Shown here in pieces: positions 24,730 to 32,963 of a stretch of DNA of 49,318 nucleotides. Each line of letters opens with the position of its first letter. Within the stretch, counting starts at the first letter, position 1. The notes under the pieces are model-generated. The model was given only the letters and a program-made list of their open reading frames with translations, was not told where the DNA came from and made no database searches. A program made the position numbers and the translations under genes. The DNA is from CAZPQV01 sp964588705 (GTDB taxonomy: Bacteria; Bacteroidota; Bacteroidia; Flavobacteriales; Weeksellaceae): assembly GCA_964588705.1 (NCBI GenBank), contig CAZPQV010000009.1, forward strand, positions 1 to 49,318, written 5' to 3'.

Positions 24730-25335
24730 ATGGCGAGAGTAAAACCGAAAAGGCACCCTGTAGTTGTTGACATGACAGCGATGTGTGACGTTGCTTGGTT
24801 ACTCCTTACATTCTTCATCTTGACGACGAACTTCAAGAAGCCGGATGTGGAGTCGATCACACCGCCATCTTCAATATCTGAAACGTTACTACCCGATGCG
24901 AGTTTAATGACCATCGATATAACAAATGACGGAAGATTCTATTTTCTACCAGTAGAAAATGGTACAGAAAGAATGCAATTGCTGGATAATATGGGCAAAA
25001 AATACGGTATGACTTTTACCAACGCAGAAAAAGCAGCGTTCACAAAAGTACATGCAGTTGGAGTACCAATGTCTCAGCTGAAAAGTTTTCTTAATCTGAA
25101 AGAAGATGAGCAGAAAGCATACAAAAGTCCAACAGGGATTCCTATGGATGAAACGAGAAAAGAACTTATCGATTGGGTACAGCAAAGTTTAGCGGTAAAC
25201 CCTGATTACAAAATGGCAATCAAAGGTGACGTTACAACCAAGTACCCGAAAGTAAAATCTTTGTTCGAAGGTTTAAGAGATATCGATTTTCTTAAATTCT
25301 GGCTAATCACCTCACAAGAAATTGACAGAGGATAA
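24730..25335 (+). CDS. exbD: ExbD/TolR family protein (first of two)
   Basis: 201 residues. MARVKPKRHPVVVDMTAMCDVAWLL has the conserved Asp20 at the start of the only helix (WLLLTFFILTTNF). The periplasmic domain is longer than in the second copy and includes the YGMTFTNAEKAAF segment and WVQQSLAVNPDYKMAIKGD. Two different ExbD subunits per motor is a common Bacteroidetes arrangement. Starts 62 bp after exbB and ends 16 bp before the next gene. Confidence 0.92.
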   Translation: MARVKPKRHPVVVDMTAMCDVAWLLLTFFILTTNFKKPDVESITPPSSISETLLPDASLMTIDITNDGRFYFLPVENGTERMQLLDNMGKKYGMTFTNAEKAAFTKVHAVGVPMSQLKSFLNLKEDEQKAYKSPTGIPMDETRKELIDWVQQSLAVNPDYKMAIKGDVTTKYPKVKSLFEGLRDIDFLKFWLITSQEIDRG

Positions 25336-25351
25336 TAAAAAACCCTAAACA

Positions 25352-25924
25352 ATGGCAGAAGTACAAGTACAGGATAAAAGCGAAAAGGGCGGCAAAGTAC
25401 GTTCGAAAAAGCAGAGTACAAGAGTCGATATGACTCCGATGGTGGACTTAGGGTTTCTACTGATTACTTTCTTTATGTTTGCAACAACGTTCAACAAACC
25501 GAACGTTATGGACCTTGGTCTACCTGCAAAACCAAAAGAAAACCAGAAAGCCCCTGAAACAGAGATTAAACTTTCTAACTCCATATCTATCATTATTGGT
25601 AAAGACAACAGATTGTTTTGGCATCAACAGGATAATACATCCCTTACCGATGCAAACCTGAATGAAACTACCTTTGATAGAGAAGGAATCAGAAAGGTGA
25701 TTCAGCAAGCAAAAGCAAATGCGGCAGATGAAAAACTGTTTACAGTAATCATTAAGCCGTCGGACGATGCAGTATATAGAAATTTTGTTGACATTCTTGA
25801 TGAAATGGCAATTACCAAGAACGAGCAGTACGGTGTTACTGATCTGAAGCCTTGGGAACTTGAAATTTACCAGAGAAAAGTTGGAGGTCCGACAACGCCG
25901 GAAACTCCACCTGCAGCAAACTAA
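25352..25924 (+). CDS. exbD: ExbD/TolR family protein (second of two)
   Basis: 190 residues. The basic N terminus (GGKVRSKKQSTRVD) leads to TPMVDLGFLLITFFMF with Asp32, then a periplasmic domain ending in a Pro/Thr-rich tail (GGPTTPETPPAAN). Strongly alike, over the first 60 residues or so, to the orphan ExbD at 11.0-11.5 kb, more than to its immediate neighbour. Probable second ExbD subunit of the same motor. Confidence 0.92.
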   Translation: MAEVQVQDKSEKGGKVRSKKQSTRVDMTPMVDLGFLLITFFMFATTFNKPNVMDLGLPAKPKENQKAPETEIKLSNSISIIIGKDNRLFWHQQDNTSLTDANLNETTFDREGIRKVIQQAKANAADEKLFTVIIKPSDDAVYRNFVDILDEMAITKNEQYGVTDLKPWELEIYQRKVGGPTTPETPPAAN

Positions 25925-25951
25925 AGTAAACCATAAAATTTATTAAAGAAT

Positions 25952-26797
25952 ATGGCAGATGAAATTACATACAAAGAGAATCTATCCTTAGATGAAATTG
26001 TATTTGAAATCCGTAATCAAGAATATGGTGCTTATGATTTAAGAAAAACTTACCCAAAGATACTTACAAGAGCATTCATCCTTGGTACGATTCTTTTCGT
26101 AACATTGGTAGTAGCGCCTTTCATCATCATGAAGATTCAGGAGATGAACAAGAAACAGGAGGTGAATGTGGATGCTAATCTTATCGAAGTACTTCAGGAA
26201 GATAAAATCATAGAGGAAATTAAAGAGGAAGAACCACCTCCACCACCACCAAAACCGGAAGAACCACCAAAACAGGAGGTAATTCAGAACGTGGTGCCTG
26301 AGCCGAAAAAAGCTCCAAAAGTAGAAACTCCGCCGCCACCAATTTCGGTGCAAAAGGAAACTACAACAGGGCTTATTGCACAGGAAGGTGTGAAAACTCC
26401 TACTTATACACCGCCGCCACCACCACCATCAACCGGTACTAAAGAGGCAACAGTGGAAGTAAAACCACCTGTAAGTACTACAGAAGTTTATACGGAAGTA
26501 GAGCAGTTGGCAGAATTCCCTGGAGGTATCGACAGATTTAGATCTCAGGTATCTAATAACTTCGATACAAGTGTGATGGACGGAGACGAAGGTACAATCA
26601 GAACAGAGATTACTTTCGTAGTTGAAAGAGACGGTTCAATTACTCAGGTTAAAGCCAACGGTCCTAACGCAACTTTCAACAAAGAAGCTGAAAGAACGAT
26701 TAAAGGGATCAGAACTAAATGGAAGCCTGCGAAAATTAACAACGAAAATGTTCGTTACCGTTTCAGATTACCATTGACAATGAATTTTGAGTATTAA
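25952..26797 (+). CDS. tonB: Energy transducer TonB
   Basis: 281 residues. A short cytoplasmic N terminus contains NQEYGAYDLRKTYPK, common in Bacteroidetes TonB proteins. One transmembrane helix (about 29-52) is followed by a Pro/Glu/Lys-rich periplasmic span (EEPPPPPPKPEEPP, PPPPPPSTG) and a C-terminal TonB domain with AEFPGGIDRFRSQV, EITFVVERDGSI and WKPAKINNENVRYRFRLPL. It transmits motor energy to outer-membrane receptors. A strong terminator ends the exbB-tonB operon right after it. Confidence 0.95.
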   Translation: MADEITYKENLSLDEIVFEIRNQEYGAYDLRKTYPKILTRAFILGTILFVTLVVAPFIIMKIQEMNKKQEVNVDANLIEVLQEDKIIEEIKEEEPPPPPPKPEEPPKQEVIQNVVPEPKKAPKVETPPPPISVQKETTTGLIAQEGVKTPTYTPPPPPPSTGTKEATVEVKPPVSTTEVYTEVEQLAEFPGGIDRFRSQVSNNFDTSVMDGDEGTIRTEITFVVERDGSITQVKANGPNATFNKEAERTIKGIRTKWKPAKINNENVRYRFRLPLTMNFEY

Positions 26798-26815
26798 AAA
26801 ATTCATAAATATCAG

Positions 26816-26840
26816 AAAAGAGAAGCGTTGCTTCTCTTTT
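26816..26840 (+). terminator. Terminator of the exbB-tonB operon
   Basis: An 11-bp perfect stem AAAAGAGAAGC/GCTTCTCTTTT with loop GTT, then a T-run. Confidence 0.9.
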
Positions 26841-26846
26841 TTTTAT

Positions 26847-26854
26847 TATTTTTG
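26847..26854 (+). promoter_or_regulatory. -7 box almost touching the start of the small membrane gene
   Basis: TATTTTTG matches TAnnTTTG and begins right after the U-tract of the preceding terminator. Only 5 bases separate it from the ATG at 26860, so the mRNA would be leaderless or nearly so. Confidence 0.5.
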
Positions 26855-26859
26855 TTGCT

Positions 26860-27060
26860 ATGACTTTTAACTGGCTATCCCTCGTTACGGGATTCTTTTA
26901 TATCGTACTTGGAGTGTTTGTTTTACTGAAACATTGGTTTTTTGTAGAACTTCAGCCTGGCGCAGCATACGCACTTGGTGCGGTGATGATTGCTTATGGT
27001 ATTTTCCGTATTGTACGCGCTATATACCGATTTAGAGAGTATAAAAATGAAGAAAATTAA
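26860..27060 (+). CDS. Small two-helix membrane protein
   Basis: 66 residues. Two hydrophobic helices (about 5-22, and 34-55) are separated by a short loop (KHWFFVELQP) and followed by a charged tail (RFREYKNEEN). No known family is recognised. It overlaps the next gene by 14 bp, a tight coupling that suggests the two are expressed together. It comes directly after the TonB operon terminator. Conserved position next to a PstS-like protein could hint at a shared envelope role, but this is inference. Confidence 0.7.
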   Translation: MTFNWLSLVTGFFYIVLGVFVLLKHWFFVELQPGAAYALGAVMIAYGIFRIVRAIYRFREYKNEEN

Positions 27061-27922
27061 TTTTTTCGCTTCCTTATTCTTCCTGCTTTTTATTGTTGCA
27101 TCCTGTAGTAAAACCGAAAATCCGGATGTTCTTTACAATAAAGGGAAGATTACTGTGGTTACCGACGACTCTTTCAAAAGTGTTGTCGAAGCAATAGCAG
27201 ACGCTTATATGGTAAACTATCCCGACACCAAAGTTTCTGTAGAGGTGAAGAAGGAGGATATCGCGTTTATGGATTTGTTGCAGGACAAGTCCAAACTGAT
27301 TGTAATGTCTAGAGAGCTTTCTCAGAAAGAAGTTGATGAGTATGAGAAAATGATTGACATGAAAATACAGCCTGCAAATTTCGCTGCAGATGCGGTTGTT
27401 TTTGTGGTGCCTAAAAACTCACCAAGAACTTCCATTTCTGTTGATGAAATACAAAAAGAGTTGGCGTCCGAAAGCAAGACTATTGTTTTTGACGGAACCA
27501 ATTCAGGAAACCTGAACTTTGTAGCTCAGAAATTTAATAAAAAACCTTCAGAACTGAAGTTTTCAATTATCAACGGAAACGAAAATGTAATAAAAGATCT
27601 GCACAAGTATCCGGGGAAAATAGGAGCTATAAGTTTAAATACCATCAGTAGACCGTATTCAGAAAAAGCTGAAGAACTACGAAATATGGTAAAAATTCTG
27701 CCTGTTGTAGAACAAGGAAAAACTTTTACGCCGGAGGCAGAAAATCTTAAAGAAATGAAATATCCTTTCACAAGGGTTCTTTATTTATTAACTAACGAAG
27801 GCTTCTTTGGAATTGCAAATGGCGTGATAAGATTTGCATGCACACAGAAAGGACAAATTGTCGTAGAAAAAGAAGGACTTCAACCATATTATTTTTTCAA
27901 AAGAGAAGTCCAAATGCGATAA
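27047..27922 (+). CDS. PstS-like phosphate-binding lipoprotein
   Basis: 291 residues from MKKINFFASLFFLLFIVASCSKTE, lipobox VASC. The mature protein is a periplasmic-binding fold of the PstS type: KITVVTDDSFKSVVEAIADAY, VMSRELSQKE, ADAVVFVVPKNSP and FDGTNSGNLNF. Without a pstCAB cluster nearby it is not a standard transport partner. The ligand may be phosphate or another anion. It overlaps the small membrane gene by 14 bp and precedes a TPR protein, after the TonB operon. The longer frame starting at 26990 is rejected. Confidence 0.82.
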   Translation: MKKINFFASLFFLLFIVASCSKTENPDVLYNKGKITVVTDDSFKSVVEAIADAYMVNYPDTKVSVEVKKEDIAFMDLLQDKSKLIVMSRELSQKEVDEYEKMIDMKIQPANFAADAVVFVVPKNSPRTSISVDEIQKELASESKTIVFDGTNSGNLNFVAQKFNKKPSELKFSIINGNENVIKDLHKYPGKIGAISLNTISRPYSEKAEELRNMVKILPVVEQGKTFTPEAENLKEMKYPFTRVLYLLTNEGFFGIANGVIRFACTQKGQIVVEKEGLQPYYFFKREVQMR

Positions 27923-27996
27923 ATAAAGGGCTTACAGATTTTGGAATGATAATTGTGTAATATAAACTGACTTAAACTTTAAAATAAAAATTGTAA

Positions 27997-29667
27997 ATGA
28001 AAAATATGATGAAACTATCAAAGAAAATTGTGTTGGGGGCAGCTACGGTTCTGCTTGCGAACTTTTCGTTTGCACAGACTCTGCAGGAAGGTATCGCTAA
28101 TGTAGACAGTCACAAGTATGCGAAAGCGAGAGATATTTATAATCAAATGATTACAAATTCGCCAAATGACCCAAATAATTATTTCTATATCGGAAATTCT
28201 TATCTTACACAGTTCGAACCAAACTTTGATAAGGCGGAGGAATACTTTAAAAAAGGACTTGCTGTAACAAATAAAGACAACAATCTTAATAAAATTGGAA
28301 TTGCTGCTGTAAAACTTGGAAAAGGTAACAAGGCTGCAATCCAGGAAATTCAGTCGGTAGTAACTTCTACCAGAGAAAAAGATGCAGAAGTTCTTTACAG
28401 AGCGGCTGAAGCACTTACAATGTTTGAAGATCACAACGCACCTGATGTTGCAATCAACTACCTGAACAAGGCTATTGAAAGATCTACAAAAGGAGGTGTA
28501 CCTGCTTACTACTATTATTCACTTGGTGATGCGTACAGGCTGAAGAAAGATCCTGGAAGCGCAATGTCGGCTTACGATAAAGCTTCTGCAGTGGCAAAAA
28601 ACAAAGCTTCTGTATTCACAAGAATGGGAACACTTTGGATGGCAGCAAACCAATGGAAACTGGCAAAAGAAAATCTGGATAAAGCACTTGCTTTAGATGC
28701 AACTTATGCACCGGCTTACAAAGCGATGGCGCAGTACAACTACAGATTCCAGGAGAATGCTAAAATGAAGCAGGACCTTATCAACTATACAAAATATGCT
28801 GATGAAGATCCATACACTATGCTTGAAATTGCAAAACTGCACTGGACAAACGGTGACTTTGCAAACGCTAAAACAATCTTAGATAAAGTTTTCAACAGAG
28901 TAGACGATCCTATTAAATACAAACTGAAAGCATATCTTGATTATGATGCTGACAAAAACTATTTAGAAGCAAAATCTAACCTGGACAAGTTCTACGCATC
29001 AGTTACAGATAAATCGAGAATTCACCCTGCGGACAGAGGTCTTGAAGGATTAATTCTTGCAGGTCTTGCAAAAGACGAGCAGGATCCAGCTAAAAAAGCA
29101 CAAATGCTTGCTGAATCTGCACAGAAAATTCAGATTGCTAAAAATGCTAAAGACGGAACATTAGACTGGAACCACGAACTTGCAGTAATTTCAGGTGGTG
29201 GAGCAGATAAAGCTCTTGCTGAAGCAGGACCGACAAACCCTAAAATTGAAGGTCTGAAAGCTAAAGTAAAAGCCAACCCGGATGATGCTAATTCACTTGT
29301 AGAACTGGGAGCAGCTTATATGGAAGTTCAGAACTGGCACGCATCTATCCTGACTTGGGACAAAATGCTGGCGCTTGCACCAACATGGCCTTACTCTCAT
29401 TATGCGAAAGGTTCATCTTACCAGCAACTTGGTCAGCATGACCTTGCAGAGATGTCTTACCAGAAGTATATTGATACTGTACTGACTCACTCTGCAGACG
29501 AGCAAAACGATGTGAAAGAAACCATGTCTTACGCTTACTATCTTGTAGCTTACTACAACTTGGAGAAAAATCTTCCAAAAGCTAAAGAATACGCAGCAAA
29601 AGCAGTTCAGCTGAATCCGGCTTATGCAGATGCAGTAACGCTGAACAATCAATTACAAAAACAATAA
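27997..29667 (+). CDS. Exported tetratricopeptide-repeat protein
   Basis: 556 residues. Signal peptide MKNMMKLSKKIVLGAATVLLANFSFAQ. The mature protein is almost entirely TPR helices: YAKARDIYNQMITNSPNDPNNYFYIGNSYL, PAYYYYSLGDAYRLKKDPGS, and WPYSHYAKGSSYQQLGQHDLA are recognisable units (quoted in part), ending in NLEKNLPKAKEYAAKAVQLN. Probably a periplasmic scaffold. Its place after exbB-exbD-exbD-tonB and the PstS-like gene suggests a link to TonB energy use; the exact job is unknown. A terminator follows. Confidence 0.85.
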   Translation: MKNMMKLSKKIVLGAATVLLANFSFAQTLQEGIANVDSHKYAKARDIYNQMITNSPNDPNNYFYIGNSYLTQFEPNFDKAEEYFKKGLAVTNKDNNLNKIGIAAVKLGKGNKAAIQEIQSVVTSTREKDAEVLYRAAEALTMFEDHNAPDVAINYLNKAIERSTKGGVPAYYYYSLGDAYRLKKDPGSAMSAYDKASAVAKNKASVFTRMGTLWMAANQWKLAKENLDKALALDATYAPAYKAMAQYNYRFQENAKMKQDLINYTKYADEDPYTMLEIAKLHWTNGDFANAKTILDKVFNRVDDPIKYKLKAYLDYDADKNYLEAKSNLDKFYASVTDKSRIHPADRGLEGLILAGLAKDEQDPAKKAQMLAESAQKIQIAKNAKDGTLDWNHELAVISGGGADKALAEAGPTNPKIEGLKAKVKANPDDANSLVELGAAYMEVQNWHASILTWDKMLALAPTWPYSHYAKGSSYQQLGQHDLAEMSYQKYIDTVLTHSADEQNDVKETMSYAYYLVAYYNLEKNLPKAKEYAAKAVQLNPAYADAVTLNNQLQKQ

Positions 29668-29684
29668 TTGAATTAGATAAATTG

Positions 29685-29710
29685 AAATCCCTTTCGAAAG
29701 AGAGGGATTT
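29685..29710 (+). terminator. Terminator after the TPR gene
   Basis: AAATCCC (29685-29691) pairs with GGGATTT (29704-29710), followed by a T-run. Confidence 0.75.
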
Positions 29711-29721
29711 TTTATTTTCAC

Positions 29722-29742
29722 TAAATTTGAAAATTATTTTTG
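29722..29742 (+). promoter_or_regulatory. Two candidate -7 boxes for bshB1
   Basis: TAAATTTG (29722-29729) and TATTTTTG (29735-29742) both match TAnnTTTG in the 88-bp spacer before bshB1. Neither has a clear -33 TTTG; only one is likely used. Confidence 0.4.
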
Positions 29743-29755
29743 AACACAATTAATA

Positions 29756-30475
29756 ATGAAAGTTGATATATTAGCCTTCGGAGCACATCCCGATGATGTA
29801 GAACTCGGTTGCGGCGGTACGATTGCCAAAATGATTTCCGAAGGCAAGACTGTTGCCATTGTTGATCTCACGAGAGGTGAACTCGGTACGCGCGGAACCG
29901 AAGAAACCAGAAAAAAAGAAGCGGCAAAAGCGGCAGAAATTTTAAAAATTTCCGCACGTGAAAATTTAGAAATGAAAGATGGTTTTCTTCAAAACTCTGA
30001 AGATTATCAAATGCGAATTGTAACAATGATCAGAAAATATAAGCCTGAAATCGTTTTCGCTAATGCCATTGATGACCGCCATCCTGATCATGCAAAGGGA
30101 GCAAAACTCGTTTCTGATGCCTGTTTCCTTTCGGGTTTAGTAAAAATTGAATCGGAATATGAAGGAGAAAAGCAGGAAGTTTGGCGCCCAAAACATATTT
30201 TCCACTTCATCCAATGGAAGGAAATAGAACCGGATTTCGTGATTGATATATCAGATTTCATGGACAAAAAAATAGAATCCTGTTTGGCATACAGCAGTCA
30301 GTTTTATGATCCGAATTCTCAGGAACCGGTAACGCCAATTGCTACCAAAGATTTTCTTGAAAGCTTAACTTATCGTGCGCAAAATCTGGGAAGACTTTCC
30401 GGTTGTGAGTACGCTGAAGGATTTACTTCAGAAAAAATGATTGTTTTAAAAAATTTCGAAGGAATAGTTTTGTAA
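29756..30475 (+). CDS. bshB1: N-acetylglucosaminyl-L-malate deacetylase, bacillithiol biosynthesis
   Basis: 239 residues of the LmbE/PIG-L zinc deacetylase family. LAFGAHPDDVELGCGGT holds the zinc-binding His-Pro-Asp-Asp, and DDRHPDHAKG supplies the second His. TRGELGTRGTEETRKKEA is typical of BshB1. It removes acetate from GlcNAc-malate in the second step of bacillithiol synthesis. Bacillithiol is made by Bacteroidetes, which supports this over other LmbE functions. The tRNA-His promoter -33 overlaps its stop codon. Confidence 0.93.
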   Translation: MKVDILAFGAHPDDVELGCGGTIAKMISEGKTVAIVDLTRGELGTRGTEETRKKEAAKAAEILKISARENLEMKDGFLQNSEDYQMRIVTMIRKYKPEIVFANAIDDRHPDHAKGAKLVSDACFLSGLVKIESEYEGEKQEVWRPKHIFHFIQWKEIEPDFVIDISDFMDKKIESCLAYSSQFYDPNSQEPVTPIATKDFLESLTYRAQNLGRLSGCEYAEGFTSEKMIVLKNFEGIVL

Positions 30476-30498
30476 TCCCTCGAAATATATTATATTTG
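30469..30498 (+). promoter_or_regulatory. tRNA-His promoter
   Basis: TTTG (30469-30472), 18 nt, TATATTTG (30491-30498). This fits the Bacteroidetes -33/-7 consensus and sits 12 bp before the mature tRNA 5' end. Confidence 0.7.
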
Positions 30499-30510
30499 CA
30501 CCCACAAAAC

Positions 30511-30585
30511 GGTGGCTATAGCTCAGTTGGTTAGAGCGTTAGATTGTGGTCCTAAAGGTCGCCGGTTCGATCCCGGTTAGCCACC
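30511..30585 (+). tRNA. tRNA-His (anticodon GTG)
   Basis: Cloverleaf with acceptor GTGGCTA/TAGCCAC, the extra G at -1 (30511) facing C73 (30585), which is the identity element of tRNA-His, D arm AGCTC...GAGC, and TTCGATC in the T loop. The anticodon GTG is at 30546-30548. The CCA tail is not fully encoded. Base 31 (A) faces base 39 (C), a non-Watson-Crick pair at the top of the anticodon stem. Confidence 0.97.
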
Positions 30586-30590
30586 CACAG

Positions 30591-30617
30591 AAAACGTGCT
30601 GAATTTCAGCACGTTTT
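30591..30617 (+). terminator. Terminator after tRNA-His
   Basis: A 12-bp perfect stem AAAACGTGCTGA/TCAGCACGTTTT with loop ATT and a following T-run, 6 bp after the tRNA. Confidence 0.9.
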
Positions 30618-30641
30618 TTATTTTCTTATACAGGTACGAAA

Positions 30642-30668
30642 AAAGACATCCTTTTTCTGAATGCCTTT
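30642..30668 (-). terminator. Terminator of the PUR-protein gene
   Basis: AAAGACAT (30642-30649) pairs with ATGCCTTT (30661-30668) with one G-U, followed on the minus strand by a T-run. Confidence 0.5.
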
Positions 30669-30691
30669 GTGTTTTTTTTTTAAAGTTTTAA

Positions 30692-31027
30692 TTAAACCTC
30701 GTCGTCAGATTCAATCGTGTAAGAACGAGATTTAAAGTCTTTGTCGTGTTTTTCAGAAATTACATCTTCTCCTTTTTCGTTGATGATGAAATCTGTAGAT
30801 TCATTGAACATTTCCTGGAAGGCTTTGAAATCTTCTTTGTAAAGGTAGATTTTGTGTTTCTCGAATGTTGCCTCTCCGTTTTCTCCAAAGTTCTTTTTAC
30901 TTTCGGTAATCGTAAGATAATAGTCTCCTGCTTTGGTCTCGCGCACGTCAAAAAAATACGTTCTTCGCCCTGCCTTTAGCACTTTTGTGAATATTTCATT
31001 CTCGTGGCGCTCCTTGTAATCACTCAT
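30692..31027 (-). CDS. PUR-family nucleic-acid-binding protein (DUF3276)
   Basis: 111 residues. KVLKAGRRTYFFDVRETKAGDYYLTITESKK and KHKIYLYKEDFKAFQEMFNE (quoted in parts) are the Bacteroidetes PUR-alpha-like domain, a small dimeric RNA/DNA-binding fold. The C-terminal tail is acidic and Ser-rich. The target in the cell is unknown. A TATATTTG -7 box (31058-31065, minus) precedes the start. Confidence 0.9.
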   Translation of the reverse strand: MSDYKERHENEIFTKVLKAGRRTYFFDVRETKAGDYYLTITESKKNFGENGEATFEKHKIYLYKEDFKAFQEMFNESTDFIINEKGEDVISEKHDKDFKSRSYTIESDDEV

Positions 31028-31057
31028 TGTACGATGTTTTTAGTAATCTTATTTTAA

Positions 31058-31065
31058 CAAATATA
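31058..31065 (-). promoter_or_regulatory. -7 box for the PUR-protein gene
   Basis: On the minus strand TATATTTG matches TAnnTTTG, 30 bp before the ATG. Confidence 0.45.
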
Positions 31066-31142
31066 AAAGAATTCTTTTAATCCTAAAATATTTTTTTCAA
31101 TATCCCGTAATTAAAACTGATTATAAATAAGGAATTGATAAT

Positions 31143-32804
31143 TTATGCAGAGGCAGAGTTTTCTACCGATGTGAGATTCAGGATTTTATCGGCACGTTTC
31201 GCGCTGCTTTCCCTGTGAGTGATGATAATAGAGGTGCAGTTTTTGAGATCTTTCTCAATATTTTTCAGGATGTTTTCTTCAGTTTCTGTATCCAAAGCAG
31301 ATAGTGAATCATCAAATATTAAAATTTCCGGCTGTTTGATTAATGCTCTTGCAATACATATTCTCTGTTTCTGTCCTCCGGATAGCATTACTCCGCGTTC
31401 GCCAACCATCGTTTGATATTGATCTTTGAACTCTACAATATTCTTGTGGACGTCTGCTTTTTTTGCATATTCAACAATGGTTTCTTTGGAAGGATTATCG
31501 ATCGCAAACCCAATATTATTCTCAATCGTATCGGAAAACAGATAGCTTTCCTGCGGAATGTATCCTAAATATTTTCTGTAATTCTGAAGGTTGTGATCTT
31601 TCAGGTTTTTACCGTCCACGAAAATATCGCCCTCCGTCGGATCAATCAGTCTTGCTAAAAGCAAAGCAATTGTTGTTTTTCCGCTTCCGGTTTTACCCAT
31701 AATTGCGAGGGATTCGCCTGCATTGATTTTGAAACTTACATTATCAAGTGCCTTAATTCCCGTATTCGGATAAACGTAGGATACATTACGGAATTCGATG
31801 TCGCCTTTAATCGGATATTCTTCAGAATTCTTATTAATAATATCTGATTTTTTATCCAAAAATTCATTAATTCTGCTCATAGAAGCTTCGGCACGCTGAT
31901 TTACAGAGGTAACCCAGCCTACCATCGAGAAAGGCCAAATCAGAATATTGATATAAAGAAAGAAATCAGCAATTTTACCGACTGAAATTTCATTTGCCAA
32001 ATATTTTTGTCCGCCGATTAAAAGAATAGCAACATTCAAAAGTCCGATTACAAAAAGAATAATCGTGAAAAAGTAGGCTTCGGTTTTTGCTAAATCAAGG
32101 GCTTTTTCCTGATAATCTTTTACCTTAATACCGTAATTTTTAGCAATATATTTTTCTTTGGCAAAATATTTCACCACTCGAATTCCTGAGAAACTGTCCT
32201 GCACAAAAGTCGAAATTGCAGATTGGCTTTTCTGCATAATTTTCGATTTTTTGTTGATAATTGAACTTACTTTATAAATGATGAATGAAAGAATCGGTAA
32301 AGGAATCAAAGTCCACAGCGTCATTTCAACATCAGTTTTCAGCATATAAATGCTCGTTATGGTCATCAGAACCAATAAGTTCACCACATACATTACGCCG
32401 GGACCGAGGTACATTCTCACCGCAACCACATCTTCACTCAGTCGGTTCATTAAGTCACCGATGGTCGTCTTTTTATAATCAGTGAGTGAAAGTTCCTGAT
32501 AATGGCGGTAGATTTTGTTTTTCAGTTCGTATTCAATTCTTCGGGAAGCAACAATGATGGTTTGCCTCATCATAAACGTGAAAAAACCAGTAAGTAAAGA
32601 CGATCCTACGATAATTCCTACATAAATCAAAACCTGCTTGTTGAAACCGAGATGTCCGTGTTTTGAAATTTCATCAACGGATTTACCCACGAACTGAACC
32701 TTGAAGATATTAAAGAAATTACTCGCAATAATGAACAGGAATCCCCAAAACAACAGCAATCTATGTTTCCAAAAATAGGGATTAAGTGTTTTAAGCGCAT
32801 TCAT
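31143..32804 (-). CDS. ABC transporter, fused membrane/ATPase (type I exporter)
   Basis: 553 residues. An N-terminal six-helix transmembrane domain (about 1-310) is followed by an ATPase: Walker A AIMGKTGSGKTT, Q-loop GYIPQESYLF, signature LSGGQKQRICIARAL, Walker B ILIFDDSLSALD and the switch ITHRESSAKRAD. Walker B has Asp in place of the usual catalytic Glu, as in the MdlA/YheI branch, so it may pair with a second half that supplies the normal site. No partner is adjacent. The substrate is unknown. Confidence 0.9.
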   Translation of the reverse strand: MNALKTLNPYFWKHRLLLFWGFLFIIASNFFNIFKVQFVGKSVDEISKHGHLGFNKQVLIYVGIIVGSSLLTGFFTFMMRQTIIVASRRIEYELKNKIYRHYQELSLTDYKKTTIGDLMNRLSEDVVAVRMYLGPGVMYVVNLLVLMTITSIYMLKTDVEMTLWTLIPLPILSFIIYKVSSIINKKSKIMQKSQSAISTFVQDSFSGIRVVKYFAKEKYIAKNYGIKVKDYQEKALDLAKTEAYFFTIILFVIGLLNVAILLIGGQKYLANEISVGKIADFFLYINILIWPFSMVGWVTSVNQRAEASMSRINEFLDKKSDIINKNSEEYPIKGDIEFRNVSYVYPNTGIKALDNVSFKINAGESLAIMGKTGSGKTTIALLLARLIDPTEGDIFVDGKNLKDHNLQNYRKYLGYIPQESYLFSDTIENNIGFAIDNPSKETIVEYAKKADVHKNIVEFKDQYQTMVGERGVMLSGGQKQRICIARALIKQPEILIFDDSLSALDTETEENILKNIEKDLKNCTSIIITHRESSAKRADKILNLTSVENSASA

Positions 32805-32935
32805 AATTTCCTTGCAAAAATAGTTAAAAATTAACGGACAGCAGGTGATAATGATTGTTTAAATCGATTTAATTAATTTAAGAATTTCGATGTAATGGCT
32901 TCTGATGTTGGGCTTCCAACTTCCGACAATTTTCT

Positions 32936-32943
32936 TATCTTTG
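32936..32943 (+). promoter_or_regulatory. -7 box for the nusB operon
   Basis: TATCTTTG is an exact TAnnTTTG match, 20 bp before the nusB ATG. A TTG 25 bp upstream is slightly far for a -33. Confidence 0.5.
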
Positions 32944-32963
32944 CCGCAATAAAAGTTCTTTGA

